Origin: Virgibacillus oceani | GTDB taxonomy: Bacteria; Bacillota; Bacilli; Bacillales; Amphibacillaceae | Direction: 5' to 3' | Assembly (NCBI RefSeq): GCF_014638995.1 | Contig: NZ_BMFR01000002.1 | Location: 168,203 to 232,202 of the forward strand | Length of the DNA: 64,000 nucleotides | Shown: piece by piece, positions 18,175-27,744 of the stretch | Layout of the letters: each line of letters begins with the position of its first letter | Position numbering within the stretch: position 1 is the first letter of the stretch | The notes under the pieces: generated by a model | Told to the model about the DNA's origin: nothing | Database searches by the model: none | Seen by the model: the letters and a program-made list of their open reading frames with translations, nothing else | Made by a program: the position numbers and the translations under genes

Positions 18175-19077
18175 TTAACGAAGAAAATCTAATAAAGTCG
18201 GCTGAATGATTCTTGATCCAGCCGACAACGCGGCACGATGGATGCTTTCTTGTGTAATTAATTCGGTAATTACTTTTTCATAATCAATATCTTCATTCTC
18301 CGACATTGTTCGTTTTGCAATCACCTCTTGCTCGCTTAAGCGATTTTCCACCAATTCAAGCCGGTTCATCCGTGCACCTAAATCAGCTCTTGTATTGATA
18401 ACATTATTAATATTTTCGTCCAATGTACCAATACTTTGTTCAATTGCAGCTTGGTCATTAGATCCTAATGCATTAATGAATGAATCAATTTCTCCAAATA
18501 AGTCACCTGAAACATTAGGATCACCTTTAAATACGCTGCCGGCATCAACATTCGCCTGTAATTTCGTGCCATTTGCAACCTCAATCATTACGGGATCCGA
18601 ATTGATTGCAATTTGTGTAATAGTTCCATTTTCATCAGTTGTAATCGGTGGATTTTCTGTATTTGTTCCATTAAAAATATATTTCCCATTTACATTTGTG
18701 TTCGCAATATCGATTAGATGCTGTTTTAATTGTTCAGCTTCCTCCATAATATTTTTGCGCTCTTCCTCGTCATATGTATCATTGCTTGCCTGGACAGCCA
18801 AATCCCTTAATTTTTGCAATGCTTTTGTCGCTTTATCCAATGCTGCATCAGAATTATCCATCCAATTGTGAACTTCACTTGTATTACGCATGAATTGCTC
18901 TACTTCGGTTACCTGTGAGCGGTAGCCCATCCCTTTCATCGCAATGACCGGGTCGTCTGAAGGAAGATTTATTTTTTTCCCTGTAGATAATTGATTCATT
19001 AATGTATCCAGCCTGGAATAGCTGTTTGATAAGTTTCTAAGCATATTGTTCGAAAGCATTCCCTGTGTAATTCTCAT
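18175..19077 (-). CDS. flgL: FlgL, hook-filament junction protein 2
   Basis: A 300-aa flagellin-like protein. The N-terminus RITQGMLSNNMLRNLSNSY and the conserved LSTGKKINLPSDDPVIAM match FlgL, and the C-terminal helix includes ITELITQESIHRAALSAG. It joins the hook to the filament together with FlgK. The gene starts 6 nt after the flgK stop, behind AGGAAGG. Length agrees with B. subtilis FlgL (298). Confidence 0.96.
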   Translation of the reverse strand: MRITQGMLSNNMLRNLSNSYSRLDTLMNQLSTGKKINLPSDDPVIAMKGMGYRSQVTEVEQFMRNTSEVHNWMDNSDAALDKATKALQKLRDLAVQASNDTYDEEERKNIMEEAEQLKQHLIDIANTNVNGKYIFNGTNTENPPITTDENGTITQIAINSDPVMIEVANGTKLQANVDAGSVFKGDPNVSGDLFGEIDSFINALGSNDQAAIEQSIGTLDENINNVINTRADLGARMNRLELVENRLSEQEVIAKRTMSENEDIDYEKVITELITQESIHRAALSAGSRIIQPTLLDFLR

Positions 19078-19083
19078 AACTAC

Positions 19084-20634
19084 CTACCTTCCTACTATTC
19101 CCATATTATTGATAATGCGATCAATCATCTCATCTACCGCTGTCATACTCCTTGCAGCAGCATTATAGGCATGCTGGAATTTGATCATGTTAGCCATTTC
19201 TTCATCAAGAGACACGGAACTTACGGACATTCGCTGGTCCTGTACCTGCGATCGAAGTATACCCGTATTTTCAGCCATTCGATTTGCCTCCTGTGCGCGT
19301 ACACCGAGATCACCAATAATAGATTCATAGAAAGTTTTTACTGATGTATTTTCACCATCAAAACTCAATTCTTTATCAAATACATCTGCTAATGCAGAAG
19401 CATTATCACCGTTTCCCGAAGTTCCATCTTGACCAGCCGCAATTAAATCCGGATTATCCAAGATTGCACTATTTATCTTTATATTCCCCGCGGTTATATT
19501 TTGCTTATCAAAAAACGGAATATCAGTTGAACCATCAAGTCCATATCCACCTTCATGTACCGTGTTAAATGCTTCAGCAAATTCTTTTGCCATTAAATTC
19601 AAATCATCAATCATATCCGTATATTCACCAGTAACAACTGCAGGATTTGTACCTGTTGTATACCCGTAACTATCGATAAACCCTCTAAGTGATCCGTTTG
19701 AATTAAAAGCCGCTACATCAAATGTTTCATTTGCTGTAAAATTGCCATCATCGTCATAATTCCCAATCATAATTTGAGTAATGGCATTTGACTGATCGTC
19801 ACCAGCATAGTTTACGGATAACTCCTGAAAGCTTCCACCTTTACCATCCACCAGTAATAACGGTGGGGTATTTAGTGATTTGCCTTCATCATCCACAATT
19901 TCAATCGTAGCCAGACCATCAGCAATATCCAATGAGCTATCACTACTCTTGTCATAGGTAACTTTAATATTAACGATACCTGATAATTCATCAATCAATC
20001 GGTCACGTTCATCGTACAAGTCATTTGGCAAATAACCATGCGGCTCAACATTTTTAATTTGATCATTAATAGAATTTATCTGCCGGATTAGTGAGTTCGC
20101 ATCCTTAACAGTTACATCAATTTGACTCTTTAAATCTGTCCGAATGGAATTTAGCGAGTCAGACAAGTAGTTGAATGTTTCAGCTACAGCCTGTCCGCGT
20201 TGCGCGACAACTGATCTGGCTCCAGAGTTCTCTGGATTAACGGAAAGATCCTGAAGCGATTGCCAGAACTGATCCATAACCTTGGAAAGTCCGCTCTCAG
20301 ATGGTTCGTTCATTAACCTTTCCATCCGGGATAAAGCATCAGCCTTTGTTGCCCAATAGCCTGTCTTACTGTTCTCTGTCCGATACTGATAATCCAAATA
20401 TTGATTCCGTACCCGCTGAACCGTCCCAGCTTCTACCCCAGTTCCCAGCTGTCCTGGTATTTCCGGACGATTCCGTGATCCAGTCGGAAATGCGGGAAGT
20501 GTTTCAAAATTTACCCGCTGTCTCGTATATCCGGGTGTGTTCGCATTTGAAATATTGTGACCTGTTGTATATAAAGCCGACTGCTGTGCAAAAAGTGCTT
20601 GTTTTGCCATCTCTAAACCATGGAATGTGCTCAT
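19084..20634 (-). CDS. flgK: FlgK, hook-filament junction protein 1
   Basis: A 516-aa exported axial protein. It has the rod/hook N-terminal motif ALYTTGHNISNANTPGYTRQ and a C-terminal helix with SVSLDEEMANMIKFQHAYNA, both diagnostic. The middle is a variable beta-rich, acidic region. It assembles on the hook tip before FlgL and FliD. The gene lies between flgN (its chaperone) and flgL. It is slightly longer than B. subtilis FlgK (507). AGAGGAG precedes the ATG. Confidence 0.97.
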   Translation of the reverse strand: MSTFHGLEMAKQALFAQQSALYTTGHNISNANTPGYTRQRVNFETLPAFPTGSRNRPEIPGQLGTGVEAGTVQRVRNQYLDYQYRTENSKTGYWATKADALSRMERLMNEPSESGLSKVMDQFWQSLQDLSVNPENSGARSVVAQRGQAVAETFNYLSDSLNSIRTDLKSQIDVTVKDANSLIRQINSINDQIKNVEPHGYLPNDLYDERDRLIDELSGIVNIKVTYDKSSDSSLDIADGLATIEIVDDEGKSLNTPPLLLVDGKGGSFQELSVNYAGDDQSNAITQIMIGNYDDDGNFTANETFDVAAFNSNGSLRGFIDSYGYTTGTNPAVVTGEYTDMIDDLNLMAKEFAEAFNTVHEGGYGLDGSTDIPFFDKQNITAGNIKINSAILDNPDLIAAGQDGTSGNGDNASALADVFDKELSFDGENTSVKTFYESIIGDLGVRAQEANRMAENTGILRSQVQDQRMSVSSVSLDEEMANMIKFQHAYNAAARSMTAVDEMIDRIINNMGIVGR

Positions 20635-20663
20635 TAAATTACTCCTCTCAGCGAAAACAAAAC

Positions 20664-21152
20664 CTATGCTTTCGAATCAAATACAGATCGTTTTATAGTG
20701 TCTGTATCCTCTTTTTTTCCGTAATTCATATTTTTAATAGAAGGATTCAGCATATCTAAAGACAGCTGTACAAATTGCATCGATTGGTTTATTAATGCCT
20801 GGTTGAGCTGTTCCTGACCCTTCAATTTCGTTATGACTTCAGTTAATGATACCGTAATCTTTTCCAGCTCATCCCGTTCATTTTCATTAGCAAGTACCTC
20901 AAGCATAGCAGTTATTGTAGCGTGTTCATTGGAAATTTGCTGTTCCGCAAACCATTTGTCCACATCTTGCTGTCGTTTTGCCTCCGCTTGCTCAAGTGCC
21001 TGTACATGCTTTCGTTCTTTAATAAGCAATGGCTGCAGTTTTTCGACAGAACCTTCTTTCATTACCTGCGTTTTCTGCTGTGATACATTTAATAACGATT
21101 CATGCAGCGTTACCAATTTTTCCAGTGATTGAATAATGGGTTGAACGGACAA
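20664..21152 (-). CDS. flgN: FlgN, chaperone for FlgK and FlgL (TTG start)
   Basis: A 162-aa all-helical protein with long coiled-coil stretches (VEKLQPLLIKERKHVQAL, NERDELEKITVSLTEV). It lies between flgM and flgK as in B. subtilis (yvyG). The only start matching the strong GGAGGGCG ribosome site is TTG at 21152. It should escort the hook-filament proteins to the export gate. The sequence is weakly conserved, so position carries much of the assignment. Confidence 0.88.
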   Translation of the reverse strand: MSVQPIIQSLEKLVTLHESLLNVSQQKTQVMKEGSVEKLQPLLIKERKHVQALEQAEAKRQQDVDKWFAEQQISNEHATITAMLEVLANENERDELEKITVSLTEVITKLKGQEQLNQALINQSMQFVQLSLDMLNPSIKNMNYGKKEDTDTIKRSVFDSKA

Positions 21153-21167
21153 AATTTCGCCCTCCTT

Positions 21168-21434
21168 CTACAGTTGCTTCGTCCAGAATGCAATCATTTT
21201 TTTGGCGGTTTTCTCAGGGTCAACTTGATATTCTCCTGACTCAACCGACTTTTTAATATCTTGAACATAGGCGGCACGTTCAGCATTCGGTTTAACGTTT
21301 TCCTGTAATTTTTTAGCTTGCTTCGATATTTGCAATTGATCCTGTTGAGCTATATCCTTTTTTAAATCTGTCTGTTTTTGTATATTATTTTTATATGGAT
21401 TGAAATTTGTTTGATTTGGACCATTTATTTTCAT
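21168..21434 (-). CDS. flgM: FlgM, anti-sigma-D factor
   Basis: An 88-aa small, largely unstructured protein with the conserved C-terminal part RAAYVQDIKKSVESGEYQVD followed by KTAKKMIAF. It binds sigma-D until the hook is complete, holding back flagellin and other late genes. The gene opens the flgM-flgN-flgK-flgL-yviE-fliW-csrA series. It has its own consensus sigma-D promoter 70-95 bp upstream, giving the usual feedback loop. Confidence 0.95.
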   Translation of the reverse strand: MKINGPNQTNFNPYKNNIQKQTDLKKDIAQQDQLQISKQAKKLQENVKPNAERAAYVQDIKKSVESGEYQVDPEKTAKKMIAFWTKQL

Positions 21435-21502
21435 GTCAAAATCACCTTCCTCATACCTTTAGAATACATTCCGATCAGTGCATTTGCCTCTTCATATTCT
21501 TA

Positions 21503-21529
21503 TTATCGGCTAAATGCAGCTGAATTTTA
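21503..21529 (-). promoter_or_regulatory. Sigma-D promoter of flgM
   Basis: Read leftwards: TAAA, 15-nt spacer, GCCGATAA, essentially the consensus. It lies between yvyF and flgM, as in B. subtilis. Confidence 0.92.
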
Positions 21530-21547
21530 AGTATTATTAATGAATCT

Positions 21548-21970
21548 TCAATATTTATCTTTGCGCTGTTCTATCGAATAATAGATACTTGAATTATTCT
21601 CCTTATTATCACTTACCCGTTTCTCTATTTGTTCATGCTGTTCCAAATCGTTCAGAAGTTCTTTGGAACAATTGGAACACAGCTTTCCACTTATAATATT
21701 TCCCCCGCATTTTTCACATGGATATGCGAGCTTCGGAAATTGTGATGTACGCAATCGTTTTTCTTTAATAAACTTAATAATCAATTCTTCTTCAACCTCT
21801 GTTGCATCAACAATTTCCATTAACGTTGCTTCTCTATTTTTTCGTTGCCGTAAAAAACTGTATACCAGATCAAATGCACGTTCTTCTTCTTTATAGCACT
21901 TTTGGCAAATTTCACGGATTGTTTTTACAAAAACAGCATCACACCTAGTGCAATTCGCTAGCTCAGCCAT
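21548..21970 (-). CDS. yvyF: YvyF, zinc-ribbon flagellar operon protein (TIGR03826 type)
   Basis: A 140-aa protein. It has an N-terminal zinc ribbon (CTRC and CQKC), a central helical segment and a second zinc ribbon (CEKC and CSNC), then a polar tail. Its place between comFC and flgM matches B. subtilis yvyF. In B. subtilis YvyF is reported to affect FlgM/sigma-D; I take that role as tentative. GGGGAA precedes the ATG. Confidence 0.88.
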   Translation of the reverse strand: MAELANCTRCDAVFVKTIREICQKCYKEEERAFDLVYSFLRQRKNREATLMEIVDATEVEEELIIKFIKEKRLRTSQFPKLAYPCEKCGGNIISGKLCSNCSKELLNDLEQHEQIEKRVSDNKENNSSIYYSIEQRKDKY

Positions 21971-22015
21971 TGAACATTCCCCTTTTATTTCTTTTCATTA
22001 TAGCACGCATTCCTG

Positions 22016-22699
22016 CTATCCGCGTATTAATGTATAGGCATAAATATGCGGGCAGCCATTTTCCTTTAAAACGGACGCAGCATGCCTTAACGTTGTACCC
22101 GTTGTATATATATCATCGACAAGAATAACAGGCTTGTTTACTTTTTCCGTAATCGAAAAAGGATTTTTTGTAGAAAGACGTTCCTTTCGGGTTTTTTTCG
22201 ATTGCTTTTCACTGTCAATCCGATTCATTATGTTAATTTGTTTCAGTGGTAAAAAATCTGCCAATACCTTTGCTTGATTAAATTTCCGATCACTGAATCG
22301 TTCAGCACTTAACGGAATTGGAATTGTTACCGCACCTTTATGCAAATTGGTAAAATGCTTAACAAATGTTTCTTTGAAAATTTGCTGAAATGCATTAGCT
22401 AAATGATAATCTCCTCGATACTTCCATTTAGCTACTAAATCATGCATAAGCGAATTATAGGTAAAAATCGAGTAACTAGCCTCTAAAGGGTCCTGTCCAT
22501 TAAACTGTTTCGCCCACCACAAACAGTCATTACATTCATCCGCTTCACTTGCTCTGCTGCATCGTTTACAGCGATTTCCTGATAATATTTCTAACTTGTT
22601 TTCACATTTATCGCAAAGATTCTTTGGTTTCTGTAAAAAGAAAATATTGCTCCAGCTCATTTCCTGAATAATCACTTGATCACACCATACACAATGCAT
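22016..22699 (-). CDS. comFC: ComFC, competence phosphoribosyltransferase-like protein
   Basis: A 227-aa protein. The N-terminal zinc ribbon has CVWC, CDKC and CKRC. It is followed by a double-zinc/PRTase fold with VILVDDIYTTGTT, the PRPP-binding loop. ComFC is needed for transformation, probably acting with ComFA on incoming single-stranded DNA. The start lies just after the comFA stop, sharing the leader GGGGGAG. The comFB gene that separates them in B. subtilis is absent. Confidence 0.94.
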   Translation of the reverse strand: MHCVWCDQVIIQEMSWSNIFFLQKPKNLCDKCENKLEILSGNRCKRCSRASEADECNDCLWWAKQFNGQDPLEASYSIFTYNSLMHDLVAKWKYRGDYHLANAFQQIFKETFVKHFTNLHKGAVTIPIPLSAERFSDRKFNQAKVLADFLPLKQINIMNRIDSEKQSKKTRKERLSTKNPFSITEKVNKPVILVDDIYTTGTTLRHAASVLKENGCPHIYAYTLIRG

Positions 22700-22702
22700 T
22701 AG

Positions 22703-24148
22703 TTACCCAACTCCCCCTCGTTTGTTCATAGCTTTTATTGATTTTACAGCTTGAACCATTGCTTCTGTTTTACCATCATGGAAAAATAGTACTTCGCCAG
22801 TTGGATCTTTTGGGCTTCTGCCAGCTCTCCCAGCTATTTGTACAAGTGCCGCTTCATCAAACACTCTATTCCCTGCGTCGAGAACAGCTACATCAACTGA
22901 AGGGAAGGTTACACCACGTTCAAGTATAGTTGTCGTTATTAACATAGACATTTTTTTCTGTCTAAAATGATTTACTTTTTCCTCTCGATCTTGATCTGAT
23001 GCATGAACAGATACTAAATCAAAATCATCCTTCAAAAAACCGTCTTTAAGTAACAGTACAATCAATTTTGCTTTCATTTTCTCTGCTAATGCAATGGTTG
23101 GGACAAATATCAATAGTTGACGATCGGGATGTTCCCGCTTTTTCAGCCATCTTATGAATGCCATCGGCGGTAAATTCTTTTCCAAATCCTTTCTTAGGGC
23201 AGGACACATTTTAAAAACTGGTACAGGCAACGGATAACCATGAAATCGAAGGGGGACAAAAATATGTGGGAGTTTCTTGCTGGCAATCTTCATCCGGTGT
23301 TTTTGCCGTGGAGTAGCTGTTAAATAAATTTTGGTGCCAGTCGAAATGATAGATCGATTAGCTGCAAACGGTAAGGATGGATCAGCGTGATAGGGAAAGG
23401 CATCTATTTCATCAATAATCATGACATCAAATGCATGTTGAAATCGGAGCAGCTGATGGGTTGTGGCAATAATAAATTGTGCTGTGGCATCCCTATCCTC
23501 ACTGCCGCCATACAATGCTTGAATGGATATTTTAGAAAATGCTTGCTGAAAACGGGGAAGAAGTTCACGAACGACATCGGCTCTTGGTGTTGCCAAACAA
23601 ATTCGCTTTCCTAACTGTAGTGCTTTCGTTATCCCTGGAAAAAGCATTTCCGTTTTTCCGGCTCCACAGACAGCCCAAACGAGTATTTCTTTTTCGTTCT
23701 TAATTATTGCTTGAGAAATACGGTCAGCAGCACGCTGTTGATCCACGGTCAACTGCCCATCCCATGAGCAAGGACTCTCGTGCCGCTGCCATTTAGCCAT
23801 TGGTCCGTTCCAGCAATAAAGCGGCTCACATTCTATCACTCTGCCCATTTCAATACACTTTCTGCAATAAATATGGGGTTTGTTGCATGTTTGACAAGGG
23901 ATTGCTGCAAATAATGAGCGTTCTGCGTTCCCGCAACGCTGACATTGGGGCTGAAAAAATTTCTTTTTGATGGAAGGAATAGGAGTGAAGCAGCCAGAGG
24001 TAACAAGTTCCTGGAAATGTTCTTCTACTAAATGGATTTCGGATCTAAGTAATAATTTACCGGAGAATAAATAAGATAATTCATCTATATCGGCGAATTT
24101 TATATGGAGATGTGAGTCATTTAATTGAAGTAAGTGCTGGTCAAACAC
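22703..24148 (-). CDS. comFA: ComFA, DNA-uptake DEAD-box ATPase (GTG start)
   Basis: A 481-aa superfamily 2 helicase. A zinc-binding Cys cluster (about 73-105: CQRC, CQTC, CRKC) precedes Walker A AVCGAGKTE, the DEAD-like motif MIIDEID, motif III YLTATP and the motif VI QIAGRAGRSPKDP. ComFA powers transport of transforming ssDNA across the membrane. GTG 24148 is 8 nt after GGAGG; the overlapping ATG is out of frame. B. subtilis ComFA is 463 aa. No ComK box is evident upstream. Confidence 0.95.
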   Translation of the reverse strand: MFDQHLLQLNDSHLHIKFADIDELSYLFSGKLLLRSEIHLVEEHFQELVTSGCFTPIPSIKKKFFQPQCQRCGNAERSLFAAIPCQTCNKPHIYCRKCIEMGRVIECEPLYCWNGPMAKWQRHESPCSWDGQLTVDQQRAADRISQAIIKNEKEILVWAVCGAGKTEMLFPGITKALQLGKRICLATPRADVVRELLPRFQQAFSKISIQALYGGSEDRDATAQFIIATTHQLLRFQHAFDVMIIDEIDAFPYHADPSLPFAANRSIISTGTKIYLTATPRQKHRMKIASKKLPHIFVPLRFHGYPLPVPVFKMCPALRKDLEKNLPPMAFIRWLKKREHPDRQLLIFVPTIALAEKMKAKLIVLLLKDGFLKDDFDLVSVHASDQDREEKVNHFRQKKMSMLITTTILERGVTFPSVDVAVLDAGNRVFDEAALVQIAGRAGRSPKDPTGEVLFFHDGKTEAMVQAVKSIKAMNKRGGVG

Positions 24149-24171
24149 ATTTTACCCCTCCTCGTAATGGC

Positions 24172-24199
24172 AGCCACCGGCATCGGTTCAGCCGGCAGC
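24172..24199 (-). terminator. GC-rich hairpin between degV and comFA
   Basis: Read leftwards, GCTGCCGGC pairs with GCCGGTGGC (two G-U pairs) around a 9-nt loop, but no T-run follows. It separates degV from the com genes and may be a weak terminator or attenuator. Confidence 0.5.
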
Positions 24200-24220
24200 T
24201 TCGTTTTGATCTGAATAAAG

Positions 24221-25063
24221 TTATTTAGCATACCATCCAACACCAATTGATCCCTCACCTAAATGAGTTCCAATAACTGGCCCAAAATAGCCAATCATAC
24301 TGTCAAGGTTTGGATGTTTTTCCTTAACTTGATGCTGCAAATCTAATGCAGCCTGCTCACAATTCGCATGTATAAACACTACTTTTACATCTTTTTTTTG
24401 CTCTATATCTTCTTCAAGTAAGCTAATAATTCGATTCAATGCCTTTTTGCGTGTCCGTATTTTTTCAAATGGCACGATTACTTTATTAGAAAAATGAAGA
24501 ACAGGTTTAACCTGCAGCAGGCTTCCAACAATTGCCTGTGCACTATTCAGGCGGCCGCCACGCTGCAGGTTCTTCAGGTCATCAACCATAAAATAAGCAC
24601 GCATACTTTGTTTCATTTCATTTAGACGTTCAATTACTTCTTCTGGTGTTTTATTTGTTCTTATCATTTCTGCTGCTTCTAATACATAGAAACCTTGTGC
24701 CATTGCACTGATTTCCGAATCAAATGGATAAACCGTTATACCTTCTACCATATTCCCCGCTGTAATAACTGCCTGATAGGTACCACTAATCCCGCTTGAA
24801 AGGTGTATGGAAATTACCGCATCATATTCCTTTGCAAGTTCTTCCAATTTATTTGTAATATACCCGATCGATGGCTGTGAAGTCTTTGGCAGGCTATCTG
24901 ACAGTTTAACCTTTTCATAAAATTCCTCTGTTGCAATATCCAATTCCTCCTGATAGGAATGGTCTCCAAATACAACACTCAAGGGTACCATATGAATGTT
25001 ATTTTTATCCCGCAGATCTTTAGAAATATATGCCGTACTGTCCGTCATTACAGCAACTTTCAT
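24221..25063 (-). CDS. degV: DegV-family fatty-acid-binding protein
   Basis: A 280-aa two-domain protein. The N-terminus MKVAVMTDSTAYISKDL, TSQPS (about residue 62) and ISIHLSSGISGTYQ are the hallmark DegV/FakB sequences that hold the fatty-acid carboxylate. FakB-type proteins present bound fatty acids to the kinase FakA. No fakA is nearby, so the partner is unknown. It lies upstream of comFA on the same strand, as in B. subtilis. AGAGGAGAAGG precedes the ATG. Confidence 0.93.
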   Translation of the reverse strand: MKVAVMTDSTAYISKDLRDKNNIHMVPLSVVFGDHSYQEELDIATEEFYEKVKLSDSLPKTSQPSIGYITNKLEELAKEYDAVISIHLSSGISGTYQAVITAGNMVEGITVYPFDSEISAMAQGFYVLEAAEMIRTNKTPEEVIERLNEMKQSMRAYFMVDDLKNLQRGGRLNSAQAIVGSLLQVKPVLHFSNKVIVPFEKIRTRKKALNRIISLLEEDIEQKKDVKVVFIHANCEQAALDLQHQVKEKHPNLDSMIGYFGPVIGTHLGEGSIGVGWYAK

Positions 25064-25195
25064 TGTTACCTTCTCCTCTACTTCTTTACTCTATTTTATT
25101 TTACATGAATAAACCGCAATTTGCATTATTAATATAGGAAATGCTAATGGCAAAAATAATAGAAATCGGCAATTAGTTTTTTAGTTAAAGCTCAT

Positions 25196-25445
25196 TTCCA
25201 ATGAACAAAAGCGGAAGCGCCCGTTTAGCGACGTGTGGACTGCGCTTACTCGTCCCACCGAAGAGATTTGCCATGCAGGGTGGTTCGGTGTTGCCACGCA
25301 AAGTGGCGGTTTTAACCGAACAATCTACCGCAGGAGATAAAGGAAACTCGGGTGAGCGTAAGCGAATAGATGTTGACCTTATCGTACGGCAGGAATCGGT
25401 CAGTTCATCACGGCTCATGCGCTGGAGCTGGACGTGGCCGATGTG
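25196..25445. repeat. GC-rich intergenic repeat-like element between degU and degV
   Basis: About 250 bp that is clearly more GC-rich than its surroundings, with recognisable blocks AAGCGGAAGCGCCCG, GACGTGTGGACTGCGC and GCGCTGGAGCTGGACGTGG. An internal inverted pair is present (GGTGGTTCGG against CCGAAC). Open frames on both strands lack ribosome sites and family resemblance. I recall similar GC-rich blocks scattered in Bacillaceae intergenic regions, but a second copy is not in this window, so repeat status is inferred. Confidence 0.6.
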
Positions 25446-25493
25446 ATAGTTTAGTTATCCGCAGCATTCAAATTTTATAGTTTCTTAGACGAT

Positions 25494-25524
25494 GAAAAAA
25501 CTCTGACTCAAAATGAGACAGAGT
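25494..25524 (-). terminator. Terminator of degU
   Basis: Read leftwards, ACTCTGTCTC and GAGTCAGAGT (one mismatch) enclose ATTTT, followed by TTTTTTC. Confidence 0.85.
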
Positions 25525-25578
25525 AAATTTGTAGTCATATTGATTTACAAAATTTTAAGGAACAAAAAAACTAAACCG

Positions 25579-26271
25579 TTATAAAACCTCTACCCATCCT
25601 TTACGAATTGCTGACACAACAGCCTGTGTACGATCATTAACATTCATTTTTTGGAGAATGTTACTAACATGGTTTTTTACTGTTTTTTCACTTATATATA
25701 GTGACTCTGAGACTGCACGATTGCTTTTTCCTTCTGCAAGCAATTGCAATACCTCGCATTCGCGTCTCGTTAGCAAGTGAAGCGGCTTGCGATATTCGAT
25801 ACCATATTCTGCGATTCCTGCCGTATTTTCCTTTGCCAGACGGCGGTATTCCTGAACCAAATTGTGGGTTACCTTTGGATGCAAGTACGATCCGCCTTCA
25901 CTAACAACTTTTATCGCTTCAATAAGTGAATCCGAATCCATTTCTTTTAATAAATAGCCGCGTGCACCTGTTTTCAATGCGTGTGTAACATAGCTTTCAT
26001 CATCGTGGATAGATAAAATGATTACATGTGCATCTGGATAATTTTCTACTAAATCTGCAGTAGCCTGTACACCATTAATATTCGGCATATTAATATCCAT
26101 TAAAACTACATCCGGATCATGCATTTTAACAAGTTCTGAGGCAACACTGCCGTCATCACCTTCAGCAACAACCTCAAAGGACGGTTCAAATTCCAATATG
26201 CGTTTAACACCTTCACGAAATAACTTATGGTCATCAACTAATACAATCTTCGTAAGTTTTGTTTTATTCAT
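25579..26271 (-). CDS. degU: DegU, response regulator
   Basis: A 230-aa NarL/LuxR-type regulator. The receiver domain (about 1-125) has acidic pocket DD13-14, phospho-acceptor Asp59 (LMDINMP) and a conserved Lys in YLLKEMD. The C-terminal helix-turn-helix has [18 protein letters not shown] and [16 protein letters not shown]. DegU controls exoenzymes, competence, motility and biofilm genes. The start at 26271 follows AGGAGG; an ATG at 26292 precedes the ribosome site and is rejected. degS lies 154 bp upstream, a wider gap than usual, so degU may have a second promoter. Confidence 0.97.
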   Translation of the reverse strand: MNKTKLTKIVLVDDHKLFREGVKRILEFEPSFEVVAEGDDGSVASELVKMHDPDVVLMDINMPNINGVQATADLVENYPDAHVIILSIHDDESYVTHALKTGARGYLLKEMDSDSLIEAIKVVSEGGSYLHPKVTHNLVQEYRRLAKENTAGIAEYGIEYRKPLHLLTRRECEVLQLLAEGKSNRAVSESLYISEKTVKNHVSNILQKMNVNDRTQAVVSAIRKGWVEVL

Positions 26272-26425
26272 AGGTTTCTGTTCCTCCTGCATCTAATTCT
26301 GTTTCTATTTATCTATTAACCCTATTACATATATGCTTTTATTATAGTTTATTTCTATATCGGCAACCAGTAAATGATCATAAACACGACTTTAGACATA
26401 TTTATTTCCCGAGGATTATAGGCTA

Positions 26426-27568
26426 TTAGTCTTCATTAGTATATGGAACGCTAATAAGTATGGTTGTCCCTTCATCGATAATGGAATCGATGGTCAAAGT
26501 ACCCTCCAGCATCTCCACACGTTCCCTCATGCCAATTAACCCAAACGATTTATCTCTCTTCATCGAAGGATCAAAACCTTTGCCGTTATCTTTAATTGTC
26601 ATTAAAATGCGTTTCTTGCCTATTTCCAGTTTCACTTTGATTAATTTAGCACTTGCATGTTTAATCGCATTTTGCACAGCTTCTTGTACTAAACGGAAGA
26701 AGGCAATTTCGTACTTTTGATTTAATCGCTGCTCACTGCCCATTGATACAAATTCAATTTTCGTTTTGTTATAGTCTTCAGTTGTACTTAAATATTTTTT
26801 GATCGTTGGAACCAACCCTAAATCATCAAGTGCCATTGGCCGCAAATCATAGATTATCCTCCGAACCTCATATAAAGACGAGCGAATCATTCGGCGCACA
26901 CTCTTAATCTCCTTGACAGCTTCCTCGATACCACCTTGCCGAAACGTTCGGTCAACGAGTTCTGATCGAAGTAAAATATTTGCAAGCATTTGTGCTGGGC
27001 CATCATGAATTTCCCTCGATATTTTACGTCGCTCTTCTTCTTGGGCCTCAATAATTTTAAGACCAAATTCCTGTTTTTCTTTCGCTTCTTCTATCATTTC
27101 ATTCACTTGCCTGAAATCATCGTTTAGATAGGTGAGAATAACAGATATTTTACTGGCAAGACCTTCAGCACGCTCGATTGTTTGGTCTAATGAGATTAAT
27201 CTTCTCTCTAGTTCATCCCGTTTTTCGCGTAACCCTTTTTCTTCCTGCCTGAGCATTGCCAATTCGGTTTGCATTCTATGTGTCCGTTCATATACTTCTC
27301 TTATCTCATTTTCTGAGTAGCGGTCAAAATACTTGCTTACCTCAGATAATCGCTGCCTTGAAAATCTAACCTTCTGTTCCAGTTGATCCCCATCGTTAAT
27401 ATGCTTGATTACGCCCTCCTTAGTCTCGGTTAGTTCCTTTAGGAGACGCTCGTAATCTTTTCTTGCCTCTTCGCTAATGTTAAAAATTTCATCCTTACTA
27501 TGCTCAACAACATCAATCATTTCATCAATAACAATATCCAGTGCTTTTTCGGAAGTCTTAACTGCCAT
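26426..27568 (-). CDS. degS: DegS, cytoplasmic sensor histidine kinase
   Basis: A 380-aa kinase without membrane segments. An N-terminal coiled-coil sensor region (about 1-175) is followed by the HisKA_3 motif REIHDGPAQ with phosphorylated His188, and an HATPase domain with VQEAVQNAIKHA and DNGKGFD. This is the B. subtilis DegS architecture (His189). It phosphorylates DegU. The gene is divergent from yvyE across a 176-bp region that should carry both promoters. Confidence 0.97.
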   Translation of the reverse strand: MAVKTSEKALDIVIDEMIDVVEHSKDEIFNISEEARKDYERLLKELTETKEGVIKHINDGDQLEQKVRFSRQRLSEVSKYFDRYSENEIREVYERTHRMQTELAMLRQEEKGLREKRDELERRLISLDQTIERAEGLASKISVILTYLNDDFRQVNEMIEEAKEKQEFGLKIIEAQEEERRKISREIHDGPAQMLANILLRSELVDRTFRQGGIEEAVKEIKSVRRMIRSSLYEVRRIIYDLRPMALDDLGLVPTIKKYLSTTEDYNKTKIEFVSMGSEQRLNQKYEIAFFRLVQEAVQNAIKHASAKLIKVKLEIGKKRILMTIKDNGKGFDPSMKRDKSFGLIGMRERVEMLEGTLTIDSIIDEGTTILISVPYTNED

Positions 27569-27744
27569 CGTATTTTCACCAACCTATGCTATATTCATTC
27601 GTTATAGTTGTATTTTTTTATAGGGTCTTTTAGCATACTTATAGGAAAGTTTATCCTTCAACTATAGGAAATTCGTATTTATATAAGAACTTACTATTCG
27701 TTCATTTATATACTATAATGTTAGTTTAGGAGGTTAAATGCAAG

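Noticed and set aside
25201-25446. Long open frames on both strands in the GC-rich block
   Set aside because: Higher GC content lengthens open frames by chance; there is no ribosome site, and codon use is unlike that of the neighbours. I treat it as a repeat-like element.
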